A stretch of 28,495 nt of DNA from Spirochaetaceae bacterium. GTDB taxonomy: Bacteria; Spirochaetota; Spirochaetia; Treponematales; Breznakiellaceae. The stretch covers positions 1 through 28,495 of the forward strand of contig JAISLM010000109.1 of the NCBI GenBank assembly GCA_031290855.1, written 5' to 3'. The notes beneath the pieces were generated by a model. It saw only the letters and a program-made list of their open reading frames with translations. It was not told the origin of the DNA and made no database searches. A program made the translations under genes and the position numbers. Numbering within the stretch: the first letter of the stretch is position 1; each line of letters starts with the position of its first letter. Of this stretch, positions 7,115 through 14,933 are shown one piece after another.

Positions 7115-8443
7115 CTACAGGTTTCTCCCGCGCAACCGTCCATGCTTTGTTAAACCGTCATGGTGATGCATCTTTAACATGGCTTCAATCTGACTCATAG
7201 TGTCCAGGTCAACCCCAACCAAGATCAACAGTGACGTACCGCCCATCAGGTACGAAATCGACGACGGGAAATTGAACAACACCTGAATGATTGTCGGTAT
7301 CACCGCAATCAGGGCCAGATACAAAGCCCCCGGCAGAACAATTCTATTCAGTATCTTTGTCAGGTATTCCTCTATTTTTTCCGTTCTAATACCCGGGATA
7401 GACCCTCCGTTCTCGCGTATGTTTTTCGCGATCTCGATTGGATTCAACGTAACCTGTGTATAAAAATAAGCAAAAAAGACTATAAGTAAAACATATAAAA
7501 CATTGTACAGGATGCCGCGCGGTGTCAGTGCCCGTGAGAGCGCCGCAAGCCACGGAACATTTCCGCCTATCGTCGAAGCTATCTGTAGCGGAAACGTTAA
7601 AATAGAAGAAGCAAAGATGACTGGTATTACACCGGACGGGTTTATTTTGAACGGTATATAAGTATTCTGAGCGCCGTACATCTTTCTGCCGACAACGCGC
7701 TTCGCGTAATGCACGGTTATCTTCCTTTGCCCCTGCTGTTCAAACACAACAAGCGCGATAACGGCAACAAACATAAAAAGCACAACCAGCACGAATACGG
7801 GGTTAAGCTCACCGCGCACGACACGCCCTATCAATTCCCAAACAGCGTCCGGTAATCGCGCCACAATACCGGCAAATATCAACAGAGATATGCCGTTTCC
7901 AATACCGCGCTTTGTTATTTGTTCCCCCATCCACATAAGAAACAGCGTCCCCGTCGTGACAGAAAGCATCGCAAGCAGCGTAAACGGCAGCAGATTCATC
8001 ATGAGCAGATTCTCTACGCTCCGTGATATGATCTGTGCATACTGGGTAACCGCATACGATTGAATAAGGCAGACAACAACCGTCCCGTAACGCTGGTATG
8101 CCTGTATTTTCTTTCTGCCGCCTTCTTCCTGTGATAACTTTTTAAGGCCAGGAAAAACTATAAGCAGAAGCTGCATGATTATGGACATCGAGATATACGG
8201 CATTATACCGAGCATGAACACTGAAAAGTTCGAGAAAGCGCCGCCCGCAAAGAAGTCAAGATAATCCACAATGGCATTCCCCGAATTTTGCTGTGATAAG
8301 AAATATGCGTTCAGCTCACGGACATTGATGCCGGGAACTGGAATCACAGCGCCCAGACGGAATACAATAAGAATCACAACCGTAAAAAAAATACGCTCTC
8401 GAAGTTCTTTTATTCTGAAAATACCAACTAAAGGGTTAGCCAT
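7115..8443 (-). CDS. secY: Protein translocase subunit SecY
   Basis: 442 residues from the ATG; a TTG lies one codon upstream. SecY is the channel subunit of SecYEG in the inner membrane. Ten membrane segments can be traced; conserved stretches include RLGAVIPVPGIN after TM1, the plug/TM2 segment, GIGNGISLLIF and MYGAQNTYIPFKINPSGVIPVIFA, and the C-terminal HHHDGLTKHGRLRGR. AAGGAAA lies before the start. It follows rplO by 13 bases, the standard position at the end of the spc operon. Confidence 0.98.
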   Translation of the reverse strand: MANPLVGIFRIKELRERIFFTVVILIVFRLGAVIPVPGINVRELNAYFLSQQNSGNAIVDYLDFFAGGAFSNFSVFMLGIMPYISMSIIMQLLLIVFPGLKKLSQEEGGRKKIQAYQRYGTVVVCLIQSYAVTQYAQIISRSVENLLMMNLLPFTLLAMLSVTTGTLFLMWMGEQITKRGIGNGISLLIFAGIVARLPDAVWELIGRVVRGELNPVFVLVVLFMFVAVIALVVFEQQGQRKITVHYAKRVVGRKMYGAQNTYIPFKINPSGVIPVIFASSILTFPLQIASTIGGNVPWLAALSRALTPRGILYNVLYVLLIVFFAYFYTQVTLNPIEIAKNIRENGGSIPGIRTEKIEEYLTKILNRIVLPGALYLALIAVIPTIIQVLFNFPSSISYLMGGTSLLILVGVDLDTMSQIEAMLKMHHHDGLTKHGRLRGRNL

Positions 8444-8456
8444 CAAATTTCCTTAA

Positions 8457-8936
8457 TTAAGCCTCAGGCGAACCCGACTCAGGGGATTCGGCGGAAACTT
8501 CTACGCTACCGCCCGCCTTGACTATTTTTTCTTTTGCGGAGGCGGAAAGTGCCGTAATCTTACAGTTTATTTTTTTGGTGAGTTCCCCGTTACCCAATAC
8601 TTTTATCAGGGGCTTCCTGCCCTTAACAAGTCCGGCCAATTTCAGTGAATCAATATCCACCGTTGCGCCGTCTTCAAAATGTTTTTCAATATCGCAAAGA
8701 TTTATCACTTCGTAAACCGTTTTGAACGGATAGTTTGAAAAGCCGCGGCGAGCAAGGCGGCGGTACAAAGGCATCTGACCGCCCTCGAAACCTAGATATG
8801 TCTTGCCGCCCGATCGCGATTGCTGGCCCTTGTTTCCCCTGCCTGCCGTCGTACCGCGTCCCGAACCCTGGCCGCGCCCTACTATTCTTTTTTGTTTATT
8901 TGCGCCGTGCGGCGCGTGTAAATCAAAATCCTGCAT
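8457..8936 (-). CDS. rplO: 50S ribosomal protein L15
   Basis: 159 residues. The glycine/arginine-rich N-terminus (RIVGRGQGSGRGTTAGRGNKGQQSR split over residues 18-42) and FEGGQMPLYRRLARRGF are diagnostic for L15. The ATG shares its A with the rpmD stop (TGATG), so translation is probably coupled. The tail SAESPESGSPEA is a short acidic addition beyond the usual core. Confidence 0.98.
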   Translation of the reverse strand: MQDFDLHAPHGANKQKRIVGRGQGSGRGTTAGRGNKGQQSRSGGKTYLGFEGGQMPLYRRLARRGFSNYPFKTVYEVINLCDIEKHFEDGATVDIDSLKLAGLVKGRKPLIKVLGNGELTKKINCKITALSASAKEKIVKAGGSVEVSAESPESGSPEA

Positions 8937-9133
8937 CAGCCTATATCCTCCACTTTGACAAGATGGGAAACCTTCTTTACCATTCCCATGACAGCGCCGT
9001 TAGCTTCATGTTCAACCACTGAGCCTATCTTCCGCAAACCCAAAGAGCGAATGGTCGCACGCTGTTTTGGAAGTAAGCCTATGCTACTCCGCACAAGGCG
9101 AATCCTTATCTTACCTTTTGAAACATCCGCCAT
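8936..9133 (-). CDS. rpmD: 50S ribosomal protein L30
   Basis: 65 residues from MADVSKGKIRIRLVRS. The remaining LPKQRATIRSLGLRKIGSVVEHE matches L30. The chosen ATG lies across the end of rpsE, with GGGGG shortly upstream; a TTG four codons earlier is possible but unlikely. Its stop codon overlaps the rplO start. Confidence 0.95.
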   Translation of the reverse strand: MADVSKGKIRIRLVRSSIGLLPKQRATIRSLGLRKIGSVVEHEANGAVMGMVKKVSHLVKVEDIG

Positions 9134-9135
9134 AG

Positions 9136-9663
9136 TTACCCCCAAAGCTCCTTCAGCGGCTTACCCCGGTTTTTTGCGATAAGCCTGGCGTCCATCATCT
9201 TTTGAATACACTCAAATGTCGCTTTAACGACATTGTACTGGCTTGAAGCGCCAATCGACTTGGAAAGCACGTCTGTAACACCGCCCGCTTCCATTATGGC
9301 GCGTACCGGCCCGCCCGCGATGATGCCTGTACCAGAACAGGCCGGTTTCAAAAGCACGACCGACGATTTAAACGTTCCCTGAATCTCGTGTGGTATCGTA
9401 CCATGCTTAACCGGTAAGCGTATCATATTTCGCTTCGCCTTATCCATACTCTTGCGAATCGCTTCGGAAACGTCGTTGGCCTTGCCGAAACCATACCCTA
9501 CATTTCCTTTACGATCTCCTACAACGGTTAATGCCGAAAAGGAAAACCGTCGCCCGCCCTTCACGACTTTTGCCGTTCTATTAAGCTTAACCAGTTTTTC
9601 TACAAACTCTTTCTCTCTATCCTGCGAATTTCTGTCGCGATCTCTATCTCTGGAATGCTCCAT
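9136..9663 (-). CDS. rpsE: 30S ribosomal protein S5
   Basis: 175 residues. The S5 core begins EFVEKLVKLNRTAKVVKGGRR and includes GNVGYGFGKANDVSEAIRK and SGTGIIAGGPVRAIMEAGG. S5 takes part in decoding accuracy and mRNA unwinding. The first 20 residues are an unusual Arg-Asp repeat (HSRDRDRDRNSQDREK). The ATG has GGAGG four bases upstream. Confidence 0.98.
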   Translation of the reverse strand: MEHSRDRDRDRNSQDREKEFVEKLVKLNRTAKVVKGGRRFSFSALTVVGDRKGNVGYGFGKANDVSEAIRKSMDKAKRNMIRLPVKHGTIPHEIQGTFKSSVVLLKPACSGTGIIAGGPVRAIMEAGGVTDVLSKSIGASSQYNVVKATFECIQKMMDARLIAKNRGKPLKELWG

Positions 9664-9702
9664 TCCGCCTCCAACAAATTTTTACAAAACCTAAACCGAT
9701 CG

Positions 9703-9723
9703 TTTCAAAACGGCATTTTGAAA
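9703..9723 (-). other. Hairpin between rplR and rpsE
   Basis: Perfect 8-base inverted repeat TTTCAAAA/TTTTGAAA with a 5-base loop in the 66-base gap. There is no U run after it, so a terminator is unlikely; it may be an RNA-processing or pausing structure. Confidence 0.35.
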
Positions 9724-9729
9724 AGTCAA

Positions 9730-10092
9730 TTAAAACTGAACCCCCGCTTTCCTGGCGCCGTCCGCGATTGCCTTAACGATGCCGTGATACAGATAGCCAT
9801 TCCTGTCAAAAACAACCGATTTTATATTTTTTTCCAAAAGACGCTTTCCCATAAGCTCGCCCAACTCGGCGCCGCCCGGCACCGTAGCCCTTATTCCTTT
9901 TAACTCTTTTTCCAAAGTCGAGGCTGAGACAAGCGTATGCCCTTTCGTATCGTCAATCACCTGTATAGACAGATTTTTATTGCTTCGCGTTACCGTCATA
10001 CGGGGCTTTTCCGCCGTACCTGAAAGGGTTTTTCGTATATGAACCTTCCGTTTTAGACGCTTTCTGTCTTTTTCCAACATTTTCCGTAACAT
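9730..10092 (-). CDS. rplR: 50S ribosomal protein L18
   Basis: 120 residues. Binds 5S rRNA with L5 and L25. Conserved parts are RLKRKVHIRKTLSGTAEKPRM near the start, the central KGHTLVSASTLEKE, and YHGIVKAIADGARKAGVQF at the end. The start may be the ATG at 10092 or the one four codons later (10080), which has CGGAAA just before it; neither ribosome site is strong. Confidence 0.96.
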   Translation of the reverse strand: MLRKMLEKDRKRLKRKVHIRKTLSGTAEKPRMTVTRSNKNLSIQVIDDTKGHTLVSASTLEKELKGIRATVPGGAELGELMGKRLLEKNIKSVVFDRNGYLYHGIVKAIADGARKAGVQF

Positions 10093-10105
10093 GGCTCAAC
10101 CATCC

Positions 10106-10645
10106 CTATTTAACACCGGATTTACCGACTTTCCGTCTGATATGCTCATCTTCATAACGAATACCCTTACCTTTGTAAGGCTCAGGAACACGGAGTTTAC
10201 GTATCTGCGACGCGAACTCGCCGACCTGATGCTTGTCAATACCGCTTATTTCAAGCCGCCCGTTGGCTTCAACCTTTAACGCAATACCTTCCGGTATTCC
10301 CACATACACCTCGTTTGAAAAACCAAGATTCATAACAAGAAGTTTACCTTGAACTTCCGCCCTGTAACCGACGCCGTTAATTATCAAGACCCGTGTAAAC
10401 CCCGTCGATACGCCAATAACCATATTATTAAGCAGATTTCGGTACAGACCGTGGAAAGCCTTTGTCTGCTTTTCATCGTTTACTCTGGTAACAACAACCT
10501 CGCCGCCTTTACTTTCAAAGTTTATTACATCGTGATAGGTCTGCGCCAGCCTGCCCTTGGGGCCTTCTACGGTGATTGTACTGTTATCAAAGTAAATTTT
10601 AACGCCTGCCGGAACTTTAACCGGTATCTTTCCAATACGCGACAT
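10106..10645 (-). CDS. rplF: 50S ribosomal protein L6
   Basis: 179 residues, the typical length. MSRIGKIPVKVPAGVKI and the C-terminal PEPYKGKGIRYEDEHIRRKVGK are L6 signatures; the protein lies near the factor-binding site and sarcin-ricin loop. Preceded by GGTAGGGG and followed closely by rplR. Confidence 0.98.
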   Translation of the reverse strand: MSRIGKIPVKVPAGVKIYFDNSTITVEGPKGRLAQTYHDVINFESKGGEVVVTRVNDEKQTKAFHGLYRNLLNNMVIGVSTGFTRVLIINGVGYRAEVQGKLLVMNLGFSNEVYVGIPEGIALKVEANGRLEISGIDKHQVGEFASQIRKLRVPEPYKGKGIRYEDEHIRRKVGKSGVK

Positions 10646-10652
10646 ATAACCC

Positions 10653-11051
10653 CTACCAAACCATACAGATTACTTCACCGCCAACTTTTTTTTCGGCGGC
10701 TTTTTTTCCTGTGGTAACTCCGCTTGACGTTGAAACTATCAGCGTACCAAAACCGTTAAAAACACGCGGCATACTTTTGTACCCGGCATAGACACGGCGG
10801 CCCGGCTTGGACACTTTTTTTATACCATGAATGACCGGCCCCGCTTCTTCATCATATTTTAAGAACACACGGATAATATTTATACCCCCCTGTGTTACTT
10901 TTTTGAAATTTCGTATATAACCTTCAGTTTTTAGAATTTTAACTATTTCAAGTTTAAGCCTGGAGGTTGCAACGTCAACTTTTTCATGCTTCGCCATTCC
11001 GGCATTGCGGAGCTTGGTCAGCATATCGGCTACTGGATCAGAAACACTCAT
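10653..11051 (-). CDS. rpsH: 30S ribosomal protein S8
   Basis: 132 residues. MSVSDPVADMLTKLRNAGMAKHEKV and the ending VSTSSGVTTGKKAAEKKVGGEVICMVW match S8, a primary 16S rRNA binder and, in E. coli, the repressor of the spc operon. A strong ribosome site (GGAGGAGAGG) precedes the ATG. Confidence 0.98.
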   Translation of the reverse strand: MSVSDPVADMLTKLRNAGMAKHEKVDVATSRLKLEIVKILKTEGYIRNFKKVTQGGINIIRVFLKYDEEAGPVIHGIKKVSKPGRRVYAGYKSMPRVFNGFGTLIVSTSSGVTTGKKAAEKKVGGEVICMVW

Positions 11052-11060
11052 CCTCTCCTC

Positions 11061-11246
11061 CTACCAACTTGATTTTGTAACGCCCGGTATAAGCCCTTCG
11101 CTTGCCAACTTGCGAAAACAAAGGCGGCACATCTCAAATTTACCTAAATATCCTCTTGCCCTTCCACAAATCCTGCAACGGTTCACCTTGCGTGTCTTAT
11201 ATTTTGGCGTCCTGAGCGCCTTTATGATCATTGCTTTTCTTGCCAT
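11061..11246 (-). CDS. rpsN: 30S ribosomal protein S14, short zinc-binding form
   Basis: 61 residues, the short type-Z form of S14. CRIC (with GRARGYLGKFEMC) and CRLC supply a four-cysteine zinc site. S14 joins the small-subunit head late in assembly. The ATG is preceded by GGAGCG and the gene sits between rplE and rpsH as usual. Confidence 0.97.
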   Translation of the reverse strand: MARKAMIIKALRTPKYKTRKVNRCRICGRARGYLGKFEMCRLCFRKLASEGLIPGVTKSSW

Positions 11247-11261
11247 TTACGCTCCTTATAT

Positions 11262-11960
11262 TTATTTTCTAAACGGCATACCGAACTTAGCAAGGAATGC
11301 CTTGGCCTCAGCGTCCGTTTTTGCGCTTGTAACGATAACAATGTTAAGTCCAGCGATACGTTCAATTTTATCAAAGTCAATTTCCGGAAAGATAATCTGC
11401 TCGGTTATGCCCATAGCATAATTACCGTGTCCGTCGAAAGCATTCTGACTGATACCGCGAAAGTCTTTAACACGCGGCAGAGCCGCATTGACCAGCCGGT
11501 CAAAAAACTCATACATCATGGCACCGCGCAGAGTTACACGGGCCCCGATCTCCTGACCTGCCCGTATTTTGAAGTTTGCAATACTCTTGCGGGCCTTGGT
11601 CCTGACTGCCTTTTGACCGGTAATCAGCGTAAGCTCATCGATGGCGGATTCAAGGAGCTTCTTGTTGGAAATCGCTTCGCCCACGCCCATGCTTACAACA
11701 ATCTTAACAAGACGCGGCGTCTGCATAGGTGATGAGTAATTAAACTCCTTAATTAGTTCCGGCGCTATAGTCTCGCTGTAAATCTTTTTCAAACGCGGCA
11801 CATAACCCTTAGGCTGAATATTTTTGCCCACGGCAACGCCGCCGGATTTTCCGGAACCCGAACCGCCGCCTTTACCGGCCGCCGCGCCCTTGCCGGAATC
11901 GGTTTTCCTTTTTTCGGCAGGCGTCTTACCGGATGCTTTCTTTGTTTTTTCTTCACCCAT
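11262..11960 (-). CDS. rplE: 50S ribosomal protein L5 with an N-terminal extension
   Basis: 232 residues, compared with about 180 for typical L5. The core starts near residue 53 (YVPRLKKIYSETIAPELIKEF) and has the usual NPMQTPRLVKIVVSMGVGEA-like segment and ITGQKAVRTKARKSIANFKIR. L5 binds 5S rRNA and contacts P-site tRNA. The first 50 residues are low-complexity Gly/Ser/Lys/Ala, clearly added to the family core. The ATG shares its A with the rplX stop codon (TAATG), which supports this start and translational coupling. Confidence 0.97.
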   Translation of the reverse strand: MGEEKTKKASGKTPAEKRKTDSGKGAAAGKGGGSGSGKSGGVAVGKNIQPKGYVPRLKKIYSETIAPELIKEFNYSSPMQTPRLVKIVVSMGVGEAISNKKLLESAIDELTLITGQKAVRTKARKSIANFKIRAGQEIGARVTLRGAMMYEFFDRLVNAALPRVKDFRGISQNAFDGHGNYAMGITEQIIFPEIDFDKIERIAGLNIVIVTSAKTDAEAKAFLAKFGMPFRK

Positions 11961-12289
11961 TACAAAGCCTCTCCGCATTTTTTACAAATTCTCTTTTTCA
12001 CCGTCCCTTCGACCCTGTATCCTATCCGTGTGGGGCCGCATTTTTTACATACAATCATAACATTCGATGCATGCAGGGGCGCTTCAATTTCTATTATACC
12101 GCCCCTGTCATTATTATTGCGCCTCTTCTGAGTCTTCTTGACAAGATTTAGACCGTCAACCACAATACGATCCTTCCCCCGCACAATACGCAGGATACGC
12201 CCGCGTTTACCTTTTTCTTTTCCGGCGATCACTTCAACCGTATCGTCTTTCTTTATCCTAAACTTATGCGCTTCAGTTTGAACTGACAT
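11960..12289 (-). CDS. rplX: 50S ribosomal protein L24
   Basis: 109 residues from MSVQTEAHKFRIKKDDTVEV. The KOW motif (VIAGKEKGKRGRILRI) is plain, and a C-terminal pair of cysteine motifs (VCKKCGPTRIGYR and ICKKCGEAL) looks like a zinc ribbon, seen in some bacterial L24. L24 nucleates 23S rRNA folding. A frame extends 16 codons upstream to 12337, but the internal ATG has a better site (GGAGCGGTAGA). Confidence 0.95.
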   Translation of the reverse strand: MSVQTEAHKFRIKKDDTVEVIAGKEKGKRGRILRIVRGKDRIVVDGLNLVKKTQKRRNNNDRGGIIEIEAPLHASNVMIVCKKCGPTRIGYRVEGTVKKRICKKCGEAL

Positions 12290-12344
12290 TCTACCGCTCC
12301 TTACAAGCCGCGCTCCGGCAGCCTTCACAATCCGCATGGCTTAA

Positions 12345-12361
12345 ATATTCAATATGAATAT
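12345..12361 (-). other. Small inverted repeat in the rplN-rplX gap
   Basis: Perfect 7-base arms ATATTCA and TGAATAT with a 3-base loop lie in a 102-base gap, long for this operon. Function unknown; the stem is AT-rich and weak. Confidence 0.25.
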
Positions 12362-12391
12362 CGTCAGCCACAAACTCCGCATACGCGCCCG

Positions 12392-12760
12392 CTATAAAAC
12401 TTCCGGCGCGAGGGAAACTATCTTCATATAGTCTTTATCCCGCAACTCACGGGCTACCGGCCCGAAAATACGCTTCCCCTTGGGGTTTCTGTTCGCGTCA
12501 ATTATCACACAGGCGTTATCATCAAAACGGATATACGTTCCATCGGGACGTCTATATTCTTTATGCGTCCGAACAACAACCGCCTTCTCGACAGTACCCT
12601 TTTTTATCGAAGATGTGGGAAGTGTTTCCTTGACCGCGACAACAATAATATCGCCTATACTCGCGTAGCGGCGTTTGGAACCGCCCAGCACTTTGATACA
12701 CTGGACCAGCCGCGCCCCTGAATTATCGGCAACGTTCAGAAAGGTCTCCACTTGAATCAT
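12392..12760 (-). CDS. rplN: 50S ribosomal protein L14
   Basis: 122 residues, the standard length. MIQVETFLNVADNSGARLVQCIKVLGGSKRRYA and the ending IFGPVARELRDKDYMKIVSLAPEVL (both read here in parts) are L14 signatures. L14 forms an intersubunit bridge and is the RsfS binding site. ATG preceded by GGGAGCG. Confidence 0.98.
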   Translation of the reverse strand: MIQVETFLNVADNSGARLVQCIKVLGGSKRRYASIGDIIVVAVKETLPTSSIKKGTVEKAVVVRTHKEYRRPDGTYIRFDDNACVIIDANRNPKGKRIFGPVARELRDKDYMKIVSLAPEVL

Positions 12761-12771
12761 TTTAACGCTCC

Positions 12772-13074
12772 CTACTTTGCCCGCTCAACTACTTCGACCA
12801 GATTCCAGCATTTATCCTTGCTGACAGGACGACACTCCACAACACGCACTTTGTCGCCGGTACGGGCCGTATTTTCCTCGTCATGCGCTTTAATCCGCTT
12901 TATCTTGCGAACATATTTTTTGTAAAGCGGGTGCAAAGCCATCGTCTCGACAGAAACGACTATTGTCTTGTTCATCCCGATAACTTTACCGTTTTCATCA
13001 ACACGTTTTGTATTTTTTACCAGTCCGACAAATTCTTTTTTACCGCTTTTAGTCACTTTCACCTGATCTGACAC
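12772..13074 (-). CDS. rpsQ: 30S ribosomal protein S17
   Basis: 100 residues. KKEFVGLVKNTKRVDENGK, then MNKTIVVSVE and HPLYKKYVRKIKRIKAHDE, match the S17 OB-fold that binds 16S rRNA early. Slightly longer than the usual 80-90 residues. Start codon is GTG, with GGGGAAAAC upstream; it follows rpmC by 12 bases. Confidence 0.97.
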   Translation of the reverse strand: MSDQVKVTKSGKKEFVGLVKNTKRVDENGKVIGMNKTIVVSVETMALHPLYKKYVRKIKRIKAHDEENTARTGDKVRVVECRPVSKDKCWNLVEVVERAK

Positions 13075-13086
13075 CGTTTTCCCCTA

Positions 13087-13308
13087 TTATTTCCGCGATC
13101 CGCCCGCCGCCGGCGTTTTACCTGCCGCTTCATACTGACTAATCAACGTGTTAAGACGGGCAATCTGCCGCCGCATCGTTCGTTTTTGAAGCGGATTATC
13201 GACATGCCCAACCACAAGTTGAAAGCGGAGTTCCAGATACTTCCTGTTAAGCTCGTCTCGTTTGGCCTTAAGCTCTGGAAAAGTCAGATTTTTGAACGAA
13301 TTCTTCAT
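13087..13308 (-). CDS. rpmC: 50S ribosomal protein L29
   Basis: 73 residues. LTFPELKAKRDELNRKYLELRFQ and RTMRRQIARLNTLISQ give the two-helix hairpin of L29, located at the tunnel exit near L23 where SRP and trigger factor bind. The ribosome site GGGAGG lies in the last codons of rplP. Confidence 0.96.
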   Translation of the reverse strand: MKNSFKNLTFPELKAKRDELNRKYLELRFQLVVGHVDNPLQKRTMRRQIARLNTLISQYEAAGKTPAAGGSRK

Positions 13309-13311
13309 CTT

Positions 13312-13737
13312 CTAACCTCCCAACTCAAAATCGCTGCGAACAACAAATTTTGTCTTAATCGGAAGTTTCGCCCCGGCAAGTTTCATTGCCTGTGAAGCAA
13401 GTTCCTTGTCAACGCCGCCAAGTTCAAACATAACCGTACCCGGCTTAACTACCGCGACCCAATATTCAGGCGCTCCTTTACCCTTACCCATGCGCGTATC
13501 GGCAGGCTTCTTGGTATAAGGCTTGTCCGGAAAGACCCGTATCCAAAGCTTACCGCCGCGCTTGATGTGCCTGTTCATCGCTATACGAGCCGCTTCTATC
13601 TGCCTGTTTGTAAGCCAGATACGCTCAAGCGCGACAAGCGCATATTCGCCAAAAACAACGGTGTTGCACCTTGTGGCGTTGCCCGGCATATTTCCACGCT
13701 GAACCTTGCGGTATCTTACACGTTTAGGACTTAACAT
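13312..13737 (-). CDS. rplP: 50S ribosomal protein L16
   Basis: 141 residues. MLSPKRVRYRKVQRGNMPGNA and VFPDKPYTKKPADTRMGKGKG are L16 motifs; the protein sits near the A-site tRNA elbow. Preceded by AGAGGTAAGC and tightly spaced with rpsC and rpmC. Confidence 0.98.
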   Translation of the reverse strand: MLSPKRVRYRKVQRGNMPGNATRCNTVVFGEYALVALERIWLTNRQIEAARIAMNRHIKRGGKLWIRVFPDKPYTKKPADTRMGKGKGAPEYWVAVVKPGTVMFELGGVDKELASQAMKLAGAKLPIKTKFVVRSDFELGG

Positions 13738-13746
13738 CGCTTACCT

Positions 13747-14457
13747 CTATTCGCCGGTCTTTACAGGCGTTCTGTCACGGCGTTTACGGACTATAGCGCC
13801 CGCATCCTCTTTCTGTTCTTTGCCGTACTTCATGCCGTTATAAACCCACACCTTGACGCCTATAGCACCGAAAGTCGTGTGCGCCTCCGCAAAGCCATAC
13901 TCAATATCTGCCCGCAGGGTATGAAGCGGGATTCGCCCCTCTTTCGCCTCTTCTGTGCGGGACATTTCCGCGCCGCCCAAACGCCCGGAAAGCCTGACCT
14001 TGGCCCCTTGCGCGTTTCCCTTTTTGATAGCGTTACCGATCGCCTGCTTCATTGTCCTGCGGAACGAGCCGCGGGCAAGCAACTGGCGCGCTATATTCTG
14101 CGCTATGATCTGTGCGTTGTTATCCGCGTTGCGTACTTCTTTTATCTTGAGCTGAATCTTTTTGTTGACAAGTTTTTGCAGTTCAAGCCCTATTTTCTCG
14201 ATATTCGCGCCTTTAACACCAATTATCACGCCCGGACGGGCGGTATGTATCACAATCGTAATACGCTGGGGATGGCGAATTATCTCCAGTTCCGCTATGT
14301 CCGCGCCCTTGGTTTCGGGCATCTTGACGATATAGGAACGTAATTTAAGGTCTTCATGCAGAGTAGCCGCATACACCTTGGGGTCAACATACCAGCGAGA
14401 AGACCATGTACGGTTGATGCCTACGCGCAGTCCTATTGGATTTACTTTTTGTCCCAC
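13747..14457 (-). CDS. rpsC: 30S ribosomal protein S3
   Basis: 236 residues. GQKVNPIGLRVGINRTWSSRW at the start, a KH RNA-binding domain with RPGVIIGVKGANIEKIG in the middle, and the C-terminal GRLGGAEMSRTEEAKEGRIPLHTLRADIEYG region are characteristic. S3 lines the mRNA entry channel. Start codon is GTG, with GGGAG upstream. Confidence 0.98.
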   Translation of the reverse strand: MGQKVNPIGLRVGINRTWSSRWYVDPKVYAATLHEDLKLRSYIVKMPETKGADIAELEIIRHPQRITIVIHTARPGVIIGVKGANIEKIGLELQKLVNKKIQLKIKEVRNADNNAQIIAQNIARQLLARGSFRRTMKQAIGNAIKKGNAQGAKVRLSGRLGGAEMSRTEEAKEGRIPLHTLRADIEYGFAEAHTTFGAIGVKVWVYNGMKYGKEQKEDAGAIVRKRRDRTPVKTGE

Positions 14458-14472
14458 ACTAAACTCCCGCCG

Positions 14473-14814
14473 CTATATCCTATCGACAACAACGGTTATA
14501 TGACAAAGCCGTTTCAACAGCATATCCGCCCTGCCCCGCGCCCTGCACCAAAGCCGCTTCATACGCGGCCCGTCATCGATCATTATTTCCCTAACATACA
14601 GCATATCTTCCTCGAGGTATTTGTTGACATTCAACGCATTAGCGCCTGCCGACCTGAGCGTTTTGCGTATCAGCCGCGCACCCTTGTGCGGCATATTTTC
14701 CAAAGTTGAAATCGCTTCGGTATACGTTTTACGCCTTATAAGATTCGCCACCGGACGTATTTTGTACGGTGAGCAAATTAAAAATTTCGATACTGCCTTA
14801 TATCCGTCTGCCAT
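14473..14814 (-). CDS. rplV: 50S ribosomal protein L22
   Basis: 113 residues from MADGYKAVSKFLICSPYKIRP. Conserved KIRPVANLIRRKTYTEAIS and the beta-hairpin region that reaches into the exit tunnel are present. An ATG three codons upstream (14823) is an alternative; AGGA is better spaced for 14814. A 340-base gap with a repeat element separates it from rpsS, whereas these genes usually nearly touch. Confidence 0.96.
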   Translation of the reverse strand: MADGYKAVSKFLICSPYKIRPVANLIRRKTYTEAISTLENMPHKGARLIRKTLRSAGANALNVNKYLEEDMLYVREIMIDDGPRMKRLWCRARGRADMLLKRLCHITVVVDRI

Positions 14815-14835
14815 CTTAATCATCCTAAAATCTAT

Positions 14836-14849
14836 TTAAGGTACCTTAA
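14836..14849. other. 14-base perfect palindrome just upstream of rplV
   Basis: TTAAGGTACCTTAA is its own reverse complement. It lies 22 bases before the rplV start, between the gene and the family B insertion. It could be an insertion scar or a regulatory site. Confidence 0.4.
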
Positions 14850-14933
14850 CCGGTCCAAAACCACAATCCGTCGCTCCGCAAGCCTCAAACCACCAGCCGC
14901 CTCTTTTATCGAGCCGGTCTCAAAACACAAACT

